Shown here: positions 1 through 8,662 of the stretch, piece by piece
Layout: every line of letters begins with the position of its first letter
Numbering within the stretch: the first letter of the stretch is position 1
Assembly (NCBI GenBank): GCA_015059965.1
Contig: SUZM01000007.1
Span: 1-64,000 of the forward strand
Direction: 5' to 3'
Source: Rikenellaceae bacterium
Lineage (GTDB): Bacteria; Bacteroidota; Bacteroidia; Bacteroidales; Rikenellaceae
Length of the DNA stretch: 64,000 nt
Translations under genes and position numbers: made by a program
Notes under the pieces: model-generated
The model's database searches: none
What the model saw: the letters and a program-made list of their open reading frames with translations, nothing else
Told to the model about the DNA's origin: nothing

Positions 1-121
<121 letters not shown>

Positions 122-160
122 AAAAAAAATTAGAATTGTTTAAATCTTTCGCTCAAATCT

Positions 161-463
161 CAAAGGTATTGTTTTGAAATCACTCTTTTGCAAGAGTGGA
201 AAAACTTTGCTGCTCAATATCTTCAAAGAACGTCGTTCTATCTTTTATTAGAACTCTCTCTTGTTCATCCGAGGCCCGAAGACCTCTTTTTAGCCTGACC
301 GCTTTTTTCAAGCGGAAAGTGGTGCAAAGGTAATACCTTTTTCTTAAACCACCAAATCTTTTTGAAAGATTTTTCAAACTTTTTTCAGAACCTCGCTCCG
401 ATCAGCCTCCTTAGCCTTTCAAAGCGGGTGCAAAGATAAGCCTTTTTATCCCCAACTTCCAAA
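161..463 (-). promoter_or_regulatory. Tandem rRNA-type promoters upstream of 16S
   Basis: Three -7 boxes of the form TAnnTTTG lie on the minus strand: TATCTTTG at 431-438, TACCTTTG at 325-332 and TACCTTTG at 161-168. The first two have a TTTG -33 box at 460-463 and 353-356, with spacers of 21 and 20 bp. The innermost box has no clear -33 partner. The repeated GGTGCAAAG blocks around the first two suggest promoter duplication. Confidence 0.75.
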
Positions 464-645
464 TATTTCTTGAACTTTTTTTACCTTTTTTTTACCATTT
501 TCCCCCACTATCCTATAAATCAATTAGTTATATATTAAAAATTTTTAGGATCTCCAGCAGGGGGAGATCTAAAAAAAACCGGGTTCACAGAGATGAACCC
601 GGCATACCTATATTTATATATAAAAAGAGATTGGCACGGATTGGG

Positions 646-2535
646 TTATTGAGCCAAAATGCCTGTTCCGGAGCCGGTACCCGTTATGCTCTCCGAGACA
701 CTTTGCCCTCCCACGTTGATTGTAGCCATACTGGTATAATCCATCGACCAGCGAAGATTTGTCGGATCGACACGCATGAAACGGAAGGTCGCATCCGCTT
801 TTGCAGAGACTTCGCCCGTTGAATAGGAGTAGTTCATCTTATAAATCAGGTCACCATGCTCGTCCAACGAGGCCGAAGATTGAAAACCCTCGCCCTCGGC
901 ACCGATCGAGACCTCCCCTTTCGCCACATCGCCAATCTTCAAGGTGAAGGAGACCGGCTGCGATTCTCCTTGGGCGCTTGTCGTTCCCGACAGATTCCAA
1001 GTCGTATAGTTCCACTGTGAAGCGGTCTGCGAAACACTCACCGAACGCTCATAAATCACCCCCGCCGAGGTGGTACAGGCAACCACAATCTCACCCGAAC
1101 GGCTTTCGGTGGCAGCCTCCACCGTTACAAAAAAGGTAGCCTCCCCCCTTTCGATTCGGCACCAATCTGGCGAGCGTACAATCTTCCACTCGGCATCAGG
1201 GTCGGCGACCTGCACGGCAACCCCCTTGACACCTCCGGCGGCAGTAAACGAGAGTTCGGAGGGAGAAACCTCGAAACTAAAGTCGGTAAGGAAGGTAACC
1301 GGAGAACTCTGATACTCCTCTCCCATCGAGCGCAGGTAGGCCACGACATAGTACTGCGTACCCGGCAACAGGTTGTTTAGTTCCACCCCGGCATAAAGGT
1401 CCGAGACTGTCACCACTCGCTCAGGCTCAAATTTCGACCAATAATAGAAGCCCATCTCGGAGATATACCCCTGCTGGCCATCCACACAGTCGAACCCTCC
1501 CGAAACGCGTGCCGAATCTTCTCCAACCTCGCGCACATAGGCACTCACCTGATACTTATCATAGGGGATGCCGACCTCACTACGCATCGAAGAGGCCTGC
1601 ATCGAGGCGTAGGTCGAACGACGGTTGAAGACCGAGAGCTCCTCGGGGCTCATGTAGCGCGCAACCTCCTCATCCGAATAGGCGGGGTTGTAGTTCTCGG
1701 CGCCATACAAAAAGGCCATCCAACCCTTCTCTGCAATAGGCACATACTCCTCATACTCTTCCGGGACAAAGAAAGAGACGATATTGTCAATCTGTGAATC
1801 GACCCATCCCTGAATCTCCCCGGAGAGATACTCCTCCTGAATCTGAGCCAACATCTCGGGATCATCGGAGTAGAGCTGCATCTTGGCAATCGGAATGGCA
1901 AATTTGGACCAAACCCGACAAACCGCCTTAGCCGCTTTGCTGCTCGGAAGGTTATCCACCGCATCCCCAATCTTCCCGATACCGGCATCCAGATCATTCA
2001 GGAAATTATAAAAGATTCCACGAATCTCCTCATCGTAGTCATCATCCGAATAGGAGCGCACGTCGGAATTGAGCACCGGCACCCGATACTCTTCACCGGT
2101 TGGGGTAATCACCTGGCTCTGCGAATCAAGCGTACACTCCTTCAAGATGATGGCATCCTCAGCGCGATAAGCGGCCAGAACCATCGCCGGCAAGTTCTCG
2201 TCGTGGCAGGGGTTGTAGTTCATAAAGAGCACCTGCTCACCCACGACCGAAACCAAAACCGGATTCGACTCACTGGCCGACCAGAAACACATCGTAACCA
2301 CATTGGAGGCTGCCGGATCGACCATCTCAACCATACACGACGTGGGATCCATCACCACCAGACGAGTCATCGCCTCATCATAAGCGCACACATCGGGCAC
2401 CACCGATATATATATTCCCTGAGGCACCGGCTTAGGTTCGGGATCCGGTTCGGATGCTTTGCCAAACCACTCCTCAAAGTACTCGCACCCGGCAAAAAGA
2501 GGCAGAGCCAAAAGAAGAAGCAATAATTTTTTCAT
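646..2535 (-). CDS. BACON-domain surface lipoprotein
   Basis: A 629-residue predicted lipoprotein. MKKLLLLLLALPLFAGC is a signal peptide with lipobox (FAGC), so the protein should be anchored in the outer membrane or exposed. The middle contains an FN3-like stretch (about residues 330-430, ending in YYVVAYLRS) followed by a BACON domain (about 430-520: SPSELSFTAAGG, VSVSQTAS). BACON domains are usually found in glycan-targeting Bacteroidota surface proteins. The N-terminal third (about residues 20-320) is unrecognised. An in-frame start further upstream at 2580 was rejected because it lies on the -7 box at 2578-2585. The gene stands alone. Substrate and partners are unknown; a carbohydrate-related role is inference. 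Confidence 0.8.
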   Translation of the reverse strand: MKKLLLLLLALPLFAGCEYFEEWFGKASEPDPEPKPVPQGIYISVVPDVCAYDEAMTRLVVMDPTSCMVEMVDPAASNVVTMCFWSASESNPVLVSVVGEQVLFMNYNPCHDENLPAMVLAAYRAEDAIILKECTLDSQSQVITPTGEEYRVPVLNSDVRSYSDDDYDEEIRGIFYNFLNDLDAGIGKIGDAVDNLPSSKAAKAVCRVWSKFAIPIAKMQLYSDDPEMLAQIQEEYLSGEIQGWVDSQIDNIVSFFVPEEYEEYVPIAEKGWMAFLYGAENYNPAYSDEEVARYMSPEELSVFNRRSTYASMQASSMRSEVGIPYDKYQVSAYVREVGEDSARVSGGFDCVDGQQGYISEMGFYYWSKFEPERVVTVSDLYAGVELNNLLPGTQYYVVAYLRSMGEEYQSSPVTFLTDFSFEVSPSELSFTAAGGVKGVAVQVADPDAEWKIVRSPDWCRIERGEATFFVTVEAATESRSGEIVVACTTSAGVIYERSVSVSQTASQWNYTTWNLSGTTSAQGESQPVSFTLKIGDVAKGEVSIGAEGEGFQSSASLDEHGDLIYKMNYSYSTGEVSAKADATFRFMRVDPTNLRWSMDYTSMATINVGGQSVSESITGTGSGTGILAQ

Positions 2536-2577
2536 GATTAAACGAATTTTCAGGTTAGTAACGAATTGATTCTTCTG

Positions 2578-2585
2578 CAAATATA
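2578..2585 (-). promoter_or_regulatory. -7 box for the BACON lipoprotein gene
   Basis: TATATTTG on the minus strand, matching TAnnTTTG, about 43 nt upstream of the chosen start at 2535. No convincing -33 box is seen at the expected distance. Confidence 0.5.
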
Positions 2586-2648
2586 AGATTTTTTCTCAAA
2601 AGAAAGTGTATCACGGCATAAAAATCTGCCTCTTAAATTGAAAAGAGA

Positions 2649-3056
2649 TTACGAAACGAGCCCGCTTAGTGCCTCTCGAACCACAGGAAGGTTGCGAAGA
2701 AGCCACCAAAGGAGGGTCAGCAGCAGAAAAAGGCCGACCACCCGAGAATGTTGCACCCAAGGACGGAGCCAACGGGCAAAACGATCATGCGAGAAGGAGG
2801 TATAGGCCACCAATAGAAAATAGGGAACCGAGACGGCCAGAAAAAGGTTATAGCGCAACGCCAACAGCAGATCACCTTGCAGAAGGGCGTGCAGAGCCCG
2901 TTGCGATCCGCACGAAGGGCAGTCCCATCTGGTCAAGAGGCGAAAGGGGCACTTCGGGGCCCAGAGCGAGTGGGCGGGATCGAACCTCAGATAGATCAAC
3001 CCCAACAACAGAAGTGCCCCAAGAAGGAGCCAGCCCGTTCTTTGGCGATGCGCCAT
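2649..3056 (-). CDS. DUF2752 family membrane protein
   Basis: A 135-residue membrane protein. It has a hydrophobic N-terminal helix (about 8-25), the family signature CPSCGSQRALHALLQGD (about 46-62), a second helix (about 66-86) and a C-terminal helix (about 105-120). The CPxCGxxRA motif is the hallmark of DUF2752, a family of unknown function that in Bacteroidota commonly sits beside CD225-type proteins, as here. It follows the 3063-3332 gene by 6 bp on the same strand, so the two are probably cotranscribed. The conserved cysteines suggest metal binding or a redox role, but nothing in the sequence shows which. Confidence 0.82.
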   Translation of the reverse strand: MAHRQRTGWLLLGALLLLGLIYLRFDPAHSLWAPKCPFRLLTRWDCPSCGSQRALHALLQGDLLLALRYNLFLAVSVPYFLLVAYTSFSHDRFARWLRPWVQHSRVVGLFLLLTLLWWLLRNLPVVREALSGLVS

Positions 3057-3062
3057 GTGCCA

Positions 3063-3332
3063 TTAGGAGAGTGAAACAGCCGCGAAGACCCCCAAAAACA
3101 AGAGTAACAGATAGATAAAAGTCAACGCTACGATCGAGAGGACACCAATCCAGGTCCATTTCTTGGCATCGGCCGCAGCCTTATAGGCCGAGTCGTAGTA
3201 GCCTTGTGCCCAGAAGGAGTCGACCTGCGTTGCCTTGATGATGGCCACAATACCAAAGGGAAGACAGCAAAAAAGAGTGCACAAGATGGCCCAAACCAAG
3301 TAGTTGTCGGGTTTTTGAGGGGTCATAGTCAT
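3063..3332 (-). CDS. CD225/dispanin family small membrane protein
   Basis: An 89-residue protein with the CD225 pattern: a short polar N-terminus (TPQKPDNYLVWAILCTLFCCLP), a first hydrophobic segment with a double cysteine (about 12-30), the conserved loop around IKATQVDSFWAQGYYDSAYKAAADAKKW in shortened form (about 32-58), and a second transmembrane helix (about 60-85). CD225 proteins are small two-helix membrane proteins; bacterial ones have no firm function. It starts a two-gene unit with the DUF2752 gene. A TATCTTTG -7 box on the minus strand at 3363-3370 lies about 31 bp upstream. Translation could instead begin at the third codon. Confidence 0.8.
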   Translation of the reverse strand: MTMTPQKPDNYLVWAILCTLFCCLPFGIVAIIKATQVDSFWAQGYYDSAYKAAADAKKWTWIGVLSIVALTFIYLLLLFLGVFAAVSLS

Positions 3333-3503
3333 AATTTTGTCTTTATGAGTTGTTCTATATTACAAAGATAGTGTTTTTTGCGGAAAACTATGCTACCGGC
3401 AACAACCTTTTCGAAAAATCACCTACAAAAACCTTATTATCACCATTTTACAGAGAGGAAGAAGTGCTAAAACTAAAATAATTGAAAAAAAAGAGCCAAA
3501 ATA

Positions 3504-3535
3504 TTTGGTAAATTGGATTTTGTTCTCTATTTTTG
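3504..3535 (+). promoter_or_regulatory. Promoter of tRNA-Thr
   Basis: TTTG at 3504-3507, a 20-bp spacer, then TATTTTTG at 3528-3535: a full match to the Bacteroidota promoter, 24 bp before the tRNA. Confidence 0.75.
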
Positions 3536-3558
3536 CACCGCTTTTAGGAAGTAAAGTT

Positions 3559-3630
<72 letters not shown>

Positions 3631-3705
3631 CAACGAAGGAAACAGAGGAAACGGAGGGAATCGAAAGATTCCCTTTTTTGATTTTTATCCGAAATCCAAA
3701 AAAAC

Positions 3706-4347
3706 ATGCTCGAAATACCTTACATCACTCCGGGGGCTCATGAGGAGCTTGCGTTAAGCTTAACCACGCTGCCGAGCCAACCCATCGACCGCGCGAACTG
3801 GCCCGAGGCCTTCGGCTACAAGCCTGCAGCGCACGTTCAAATGGCACACGACGGCCATAATCTCCATCTGCTCTTTACAGTCGAGGAGCGCTACACTCGC
3901 GCCTTGGAGGGAGAGGATGGTCGCAAGGTTTGCCTCGATTCGTGCGTGGAGCTCTTCATCCAACCCTCAGCGGACGATCCCCACTACTACAACTTCGAAT
4001 TTAATGCCATTGGCACAGCCTATGCCACCTGCCGTACCTCGCGCAAAGATCCACGTCCCCTCCCGCAGGAGGTTTTGGCCCGCATCGAACGCTTCCCCTC
4101 ATTGGGTTGCGCTCCCTTGGCCGAATTTGAGGGCAAAAACCACTGGACACTCCAACTGACGATCCCCCGCGAGGTGCTGATCTTCCACCCGGGAAGGAGC
4201 TGGAGCGGCATGGAGGTAAAGATGAACCTCTACAAGTGCGGCGACGAGCTCTCGCTCCCCCACTACCTTTCGTGGGCACCCATCACAACCCCCAGCCCCG
4301 ACTTCCACCGCCCGGAATTCTTTGCCAAAGCCCGCTTTGCAAAGTAA
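3706..4347 (+). CDS. Carbohydrate-binding family 9-like protein
   Basis: A 213-residue protein resembling the CBM9-like (DOMON-type) beta-sandwich family common in Bacteroidota. Visible family landmarks are an early Trp/Phe patch (NWPEAFGYKP, about 29-38), the strand HNLHLLFTVEERYTRA, the block CLDSCVELFIQP (about 76-87), DPHYYNFEFNAIG, and a late SWAPITTPSPDFHRPEFF (about 190-207). No signal peptide is evident at the chosen ATG, which is unusual for a secreted binding module and implies either a cytoplasmic role or a mis-set start. It lies 75 bp after tRNA-Thr and stands alone. The ligand is unknown. Confidence 0.75.
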   Translation: MLEIPYITPGAHEELALSLTTLPSQPIDRANWPEAFGYKPAAHVQMAHDGHNLHLLFTVEERYTRALEGEDGRKVCLDSCVELFIQPSADDPHYYNFEFNAIGTAYATCRTSRKDPRPLPQEVLARIERFPSLGCAPLAEFEGKNHWTLQLTIPREVLIFHPGRSWSGMEVKMNLYKCGDELSLPHYLSWAPITTPSPDFHRPEFFAKARFAK

Positions 4348-4438
4348 GCGCATCGAAGTTGCCGTTCAACAACGAGGCCATCGCACGCCTCAAATTGGAT
4401 CAAAAAGAGCTTTAATGCGAAAAAAAATGTCGTGAAAA

Positions 4439-4470
4439 CTTGCAAATATGTAAAGTTTGTTTTACATTTG
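4439..4470 (+). promoter_or_regulatory. Promoter of the membrane protein/XRE pair
   Basis: CTTG at 4439-4442, a 20-bp spacer, then TACATTTG at 4463-4470. Its position rules out the longer in-frame start at 4457 and supports the start at 4556. Confidence 0.6.
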
Positions 4471-4555
4471 CAACAGCAAACGGGATGAATGGCCACATCC
4501 GACAGTTGCTGCAACCCGAGTGGTAAGCGCGCACCACTCAAAACAACTAAAAAAA

Positions 4556-4990
4556 ATGCAAAAGGAATTTTTACTGCCCAACGGCTTTAAGAAGGTGGGT
4601 TGGGTATTATTCGCGACATCCGTGGTGATGGGAATTTGGTCGATGGCCCTCGACTTCGATTTTTCCCAATCGAAGATTCTCTCTCCGTTGCTGTTCGAAG
4701 GTCCACTGTTGAACAACTACATCGTTATCGGACTCTGGTTGGGGGCGATCTTTGTCGCCTGTTCACGCGAAAAGATGGAGGATGAGATGATCGGCCGCAT
4801 ACGACTCAACGCCCTCCTATCGGGCTTCTATCTGCAAGCGGTCTTTATTATCGCAGCGACCTTCTTGATGAACAGTCTTGACTACCTGGATATTATGGTT
4901 GTCAATCTGGCGACCTTTCCGTTCATCTTCGTGCTGACCTACTGCGGCATGCTGTGGCACACCTTAAAAACATTCGACCATGGAGAATAG
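4556..4990 (+). CDS. Four-helix membrane protein, partner of an XRE regulator
   Basis: A 144-residue integral membrane protein with about four hydrophobic segments: residues 12-32 (GWVLFATSVVMGIWSMAL), 50-70 (NNYIVIGLWLGAIFVAC), 85-105 (GFYLQAVFIIAATFLM) and 112-132 (MVVNLATFPFIFVLTYC). A short charged loop (SREKMEDEMIGRIR) follows helix 2. The start was placed at the ATG downstream of the promoter at 4439-4470. The last 11 bp overlap the XRE regulator at 4980, so translation is probably coupled. Small membrane protein plus YozG-like XRE regulator pairs are widespread in bacteria; the function of this membrane protein is not known. Confidence 0.75.
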   Translation: MQKEFLLPNGFKKVGWVLFATSVVMGIWSMALDFDFSQSKILSPLLFEGPLLNNYIVIGLWLGAIFVACSREKMEDEMIGRIRLNALLSGFYLQAVFIIAATFLMNSLDYLDIMVVNLATFPFIFVLTYCGMLWHTLKTFDHGE

Positions 4991-5180
4991 AATTCGTGTG
5001 GCACGGGCTGAGGTGCGCATGACCCAGCAACAACTATCCGAGGCCATAGGGGTAAGCCGCCAGACGATCAATGCCATTGAGAGCGGCCGCTTTGTCCCCT
5101 CGACAGTGCTGGCCCTGAAGATGGCCCGTCTGTTTAAGAAGCCGGTCGAAGAGCTCTTCCAACTCGAAGAGGAAGATTGA
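4980..5180 (+). CDS. XRE-family HTH transcriptional regulator (YozG-like)
   Basis: A 66-residue protein that is essentially one Cro/CI-type helix-turn-helix: TQQQLSEAIGVSRQTINAIE (about 15-34) holds the HTH, followed by ALKMARLFKKPVEELF. It is the usual length for stand-alone YozG-type regulators. It overlaps the end of the membrane protein gene by 11 bp and ends just before a strong hairpin at 5201-5232. Such regulators typically act on their own operon; the operator was not identified. Confidence 0.88.
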   Translation: MENRIRVARAEVRMTQQQLSEAIGVSRQTINAIESGRFVPSTVLALKMARLFKKPVEELFQLEEED

Positions 5181-5200
5181 TCCTACTTACCATTATTAGA

Positions 5201-5232
5201 TTGGGGCTGACAAAGTTTTTTGTCAGCCCCAA
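5201..5232. terminator. Hairpin between convergent operons
   Basis: A 14-bp perfect stem (TTGGGGCTGACAAA 5201-5214 with 5219-5232) and a 4-nt loop, between the XRE gene (+) and the end of the RiPP cluster (-). There is no long T-run on either side, so strength as an intrinsic terminator is uncertain. Confidence 0.65.
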
Positions 5233-5272
5233 CTACTCAACGCGGAAGAATAAATTCAGGCTCGCTTACCTC

Positions 5273-6265
5273 CTATTTTGTCGGGCATCCTCCTCGAAAG
5301 AGAGCTCCGGCAAAATAGATCACCCCAAAGAGCAGAATTGCCAGAAGCGAAAGAATTAAGTGCGCCGGATAGAGCAACAGCACAACGAACCAGCGATCGG
5401 TTCGATAGATATTTCTCAGCAACGAGGGCGAGGGGAGCAGCAGTTGGCAGCAGGCACGAAGGCGGGCCGAGGGACGATCAATAAAGAGGAACTCCCAGAA
5501 GAGCTTCGTGAGTTTGCGAGTAAGAGAGGAGGCCTTCTGTGGGTGGTAGCTCTTCGTAAAGCGACGAAACAGCCACCCGCGCCGGAGGTTGGGGCAAGGG
5601 TGCGGGAACGCTCTGCCGAGCGCGTGCAGCGTGGCGGTGGTGAGATAGCCCACGCGCTCAAAGCCGTAGGTATGAGCTCGCTCCAAGAGCTCTTGCCAGC
5701 GCTCCGGCGACATCGTGCGCGCCAACAGATCGAGGTCTCGGAGCCACTTGGGATCGCTATACTGGTGGAAGCAGGCATGCTGGGCCAAGAAGAGCCACTC
5801 GTCGATCGGGTCCATCTGACGAACAGGGCCACCCATCGCCCGACAACGTGTCAAGGCATCGCGATTAAAGGCCTCGACCGAGCGGCTGAAAAATTTCTTT
5901 GTAACGAAGGCTGTATGCAGATCGACATCTACCGCCAGATGGCTCGCCTTCGAGCGCAGCGCCACCTTACGCTTACGCTCGAGCGTAGCCTGATGGCGCA
6001 TAAAATCAAACTGGTACGCATAGCCGTGTCGGGTAAGGCGGTCAATATATTCGCCCAATCGCTCGGCTGGGGTAATCAACAGGTCGATATCCCCCACTGC
6101 TCGATCAAGACTCTTCGCATAGAGCCCTCGAAGCAGCGAGATCCCCTTCAAGGGAACCACCTCACAAAGCCCATCGGCTTCACGGCACAACTCATCAAAC
6201 TGACTCAGGATCAGCATCGAACGAGCGACATCAAAGGCCTCGGGCCGAACTCTCTTCTCTTCCAT
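5273..6265 (-). CDS. Nucleotidyltransferase-family protein of the RiPP cluster
   Basis: A 330-residue protein of the uncharacterised nucleotidyltransferase family (PF14907 type). Landmarks are VVPLKGISLLRGLY (about 37-49) and the nucleotidyltransferase GDIDLLI (about 58-64) with two Asp (59, 61) as likely metal ligands. HLAVDVDLH (about 106) may supply the third. The C-terminus (about 290-325) is a long hydrophobic segment, so the enzyme may be membrane-attached. This family recurs in lasso-peptide and other RiPP clusters, often with HPr-kinase-like enzymes, as here. It is the last gene of the cluster, 5 bp after a radical SAM gene. A tailoring role, such as nucleotidyl transfer to the peptide, is inference. 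Confidence 0.8.
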   Translation of the reverse strand: MEEKRVRPEAFDVARSMLILSQFDELCREADGLCEVVPLKGISLLRGLYAKSLDRAVGDIDLLITPAERLGEYIDRLTRHGYAYQFDFMRHQATLERKRKVALRSKASHLAVDVDLHTAFVTKKFFSRSVEAFNRDALTRCRAMGGPVRQMDPIDEWLFLAQHACFHQYSDPKWLRDLDLLARTMSPERWQELLERAHTYGFERVGYLTTATLHALGRAFPHPCPNLRRGWLFRRFTKSYHPQKASSLTRKLTKLFWEFLFIDRPSARLRACCQLLLPSPSLLRNIYRTDRWFVVLLLYPAHLILSLLAILLFGVIYFAGALFRGGCPTK

Positions 6266-6270
6266 TGCGC

Positions 6271-7293
6271 TTAAGGTTTGCTATCGTAAAACTTCCGAAA
6301 TAATCGGTGGCGCTCCTCCGGGGTGGCGCGCATGAACTTGGCCCGTGTAAAGAGGGTGCTGCAACTCTCGAAGCGCCCAAGGACACAATTTCCGCAGAGC
6401 GGATTGTCGGCTCGGTGGGTCATATAGAGTTTACGGCGCAGATGGCGGGTAGCAGGGGCATTATAGAGCTTGAGGTAGGGGGTATCGAGGATCGAGCCCA
6501 CGATCGTGTCGCCCGAATAGTCGAAACTGCAAAACGAGACATCGCCATTCCAGAGCACCGAGAGCATTCCCGCAACCTGATTGCAGACATCGCTTCGCGA
6601 GGCAAGGTGGCCCGACAGGTCGCCCGTTTGCGGCAGGGCAGGCCATGGCCATGCGATCGAGAGCGAGAGGGTATTCAGCGAGCTGTAACGCGCATAAAGT
6701 GAACGGCAGAGCTCCTCGAGCTCATCCACACGCCCCGGGTCGATGATCATATTGAGACCATAGTGGCGCTTGGCCTCACGAAACAGGGCATCGATTCGTT
6801 GCAACGAGGCCTCGGCCTCCTCAAAGCGGGCGGGTCTGCGCAGGCGTTCGTAGTGCTCCTTCGAGAGCAGATCCATCGAGAAGGAGATCTGGACCCCACG
6901 AACAGCCAACAGCCGACGAAGCAACTCCTCATCGATACGATAGCCGTTGGAGTAGACCACCGGGATGATCTTTCTTTCGAGGAGTCGCTCGGCAAAATAG
7001 ACCAGATCTGAATTGAGGAAGGGCTCACCGCACATGTGCAGGAAGCATCGTTTCACCGGAGCATCGAGTTGCTGCAAGATGCGGTCAAACGTCTGGCGCG
7101 ACAGAACGCCACGCTGGCGCAGCTTCACCCCTTTCGCGCCATTCGGACAGCAGGAGCAGGCCAGCGTACAGCGGTTCGTCGTCTCGATGATCACCGTATC
7201 GGGCAGTTTAAACCGATAGCCCCGGAGCAGCAAGCCGTCAATCAGGCGCCTCTTCCAGAGGCGGAAATGGTATCTTAGGAGCGCCTTATTCAT
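6271..7293 (-). CDS. Radical SAM/SPASM protein (RiPP cluster, fourth)
   Basis: A 340-residue radical SAM protein. The [4Fe-4S] cluster motif CTLACSCC supplies Cys42, Cys46 and Cys49 in CxxxCxxC spacing. HMCGEPFLN is the GGEP-like SAM-binding motif with Gly changed to Cys. Auxiliary-cluster (SPASM-type) cysteines follow: the VCNQVAG and VSFCSFD cysteines (about 236 and 256) and CGNCVLGRFESC near 300-312. Such enzymes make C-C or C-S/C-O bonds or epimerise residues in peptides. Its start overlaps the upstream radical SAM gene by 8 bp, indicating translational coupling. Its substrate is presumably the cluster precursor or an intermediate; the reaction cannot be read from sequence. Confidence 0.88.
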   Translation of the reverse strand: MNKALLRYHFRLWKRRLIDGLLLRGYRFKLPDTVIIETTNRCTLACSCCPNGAKGVKLRQRGVLSRQTFDRILQQLDAPVKRCFLHMCGEPFLNSDLVYFAERLLERKIIPVVYSNGYRIDEELLRRLLAVRGVQISFSMDLLSKEHYERLRRPARFEEAEASLQRIDALFREAKRHYGLNMIIDPGRVDELEELCRSLYARYSSLNTLSLSIAWPWPALPQTGDLSGHLASRSDVCNQVAGMLSVLWNGDVSFCSFDYSGDTIVGSILDTPYLKLYNAPATRHLRRKLYMTHRADNPLCGNCVLGRFESCSTLFTRAKFMRATPEERHRLFRKFYDSKP

Positions 7294-8662
7294 GATTCGT
7301 TCGGGTTTTATAGCTCAGGCAGGCCCCCTGGCAGAGGCGGCGCGAATAGAGGTAACAACTGGCGCACTGCTCACGCAACGGGGCACTTAGCAGAGCCGAC
7401 ACCTCCGGACGGAAGCTCGCTCCGATCTGCTCCCACGAAAGCGCCCCATCGAAGGCGATCTTCGGCGAGGAGAGTCCCAGGCAGGGGGTGAAACACATAT
7501 CGGGTGAGAGGCAGATGTTGTGCATATAGTTATCCTCGTAGATGTTGCATTGCGTAGCCCCGTAGCCCACTTGCTGGAGTCTCTCGGCTACCGGTGCCGA
7601 GAAGAGGCAGAGGGGCAAAGGTTTTGCGAAACCCAACGAGATATGCTCCTGATCCGCACGGGCAACCAACTGCTCGATCACGGGCACAAAGGCCTCAAAG
7701 TGGCTCAGATCGACATAGCTGTTGGTCGCCTCGATCGAGGGGATGGTAAGGGCGACGTGCAGGCGGGGGATACCCGTCTGGCGGAGCAATTCAAACCACT
7801 GCTCGATGGGTTCAAAATCGGTCGAAGTGATATTGGCACGCCCCACCAACTCAATCTTGCGCTCCTTGGCCAACTCGATATTGCGCATCATCACCTCCCT
7901 AAGGCGGGGATTTTGGAGCGACTCTTCGGTAATGTGCACATAGACAGCCCGCACCACCTCGGGTCTAAAATCCGCCAAAGAGGAGCAATCGATCGTAAAA
8001 TTGGAGGCGAAGTAGGTCGTCATCTTGTACTCGCGCACCAGCCTCAAAAAGTCCGGAAGATGGCGATAGATCAGCGGCTCACCGCCACAAGGGGTGATCG
8101 AGGCAACCCCCTCGCGTTGTGCCCAGCGGAAGATCTCGTCCAGATCCCCAAGCGAGATCTCACGCCGTGCGATATCATTCGAAAAGCAGTAGGGACAATG
8201 CAGGTTGCACCACCCCGTCACAAAGACCATCAGCTGACGCGGAGCGAGCGAGGGCTCTCCCCGAAAATCGGTTGCAAGGCGGGGATAACGATTCGTCAGA
8301 TCCTGACGAAGTCCGGGATAGTTGCGCCACAGCGTTTCGATCAACGTTTTTGACTCGGCAGGGTGCCGGGCAAGCCATCGATCGAGGGCTTCATAGAGGG
8401 TCTTGTGCATCGAGTGCAACTCTCCGAAGAGGCGATAATCACGCTCCGCATCGAAGGGCTCGGGCTCTGAAAAGCCCTCTCTGAGGAAGGGCAACAGCGC
8501 AAGGGCATAAGAGGAGATCGTCCTCGAATCGGGGGCTGAGAGCTCATAATCGAAAAGAAGATCTGCATGCTCCCCGATATGGCGCACGATCTGCTGAGCC
8601 GCCACCTCGCGGAAATCTCCACCAAGCTCCCAAAGAGCGCTGATATCAGCCTGATTAAGCAT
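7286..8662 (-). CDS. Radical SAM/SPASM protein with N-terminal extension (RiPP cluster, third)
   Basis: A 458-residue radical SAM protein. Residues 1-140 are an extension with no recognised motif and could hold a peptide-recognition fold. The SAM cluster motif CNLHCPYC (Cys152, 156, 159) and CGGEP follow. The C-terminal part is cysteine-rich (CNIYEDNYMHNIC, CFTPC, CASCYLYSRRLCQGAC), consistent with SPASM-type auxiliary clusters. The start at 8662 was chosen because it overlaps the HPr-kinase-like gene by 8 bp, the same spacing as the next overlap; the longer frame to 8728 adds residues without motif. It probably acts on the cluster peptide after PqqD-dependent recognition. Confidence 0.87.
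   Translation of the reverse strand: MLNQADISALWELGGDFREVAAQQIVRHIGEHADLLFDYELSAPDSRTISSYALALLPFLREGFSEPEPFDAERDYRLFGELHSMHKTLYEALDRWLARHPAESKTLIETLWRNYPGLRQDLTNRYPRLATDFRGEPSLAPRQLMVFVTGWCNLHCPYCFSNDIARREISLGDLDEIFRWAQREGVASITPCGGEPLIYRHLPDFLRLVREYKMTTYFASNFTIDCSSLADFRPEVVRAVYVHITEESLQNPRLREVMMRNIELAKERKIELVGRANITSTDFEPIEQWFELLRQTGIPRLHVALTIPSIEATNSYVDLSHFEAFVPVIEQLVARADQEHISLGFAKPLPLCLFSAPVAERLQQVGYGATQCNIYEDNYMHNICLSPDMCFTPCLGLSSPKIAFDGALSWEQIGASFRPEVSALLSAPLREQCASCYLYSRRLCQGACLSYKTRTNHE

Noticed and set aside
3706..4347. Secreted CBM9 enzyme
   Set aside because: No signal peptide or catalytic domain is present, so only a binding-fold protein can be supported.
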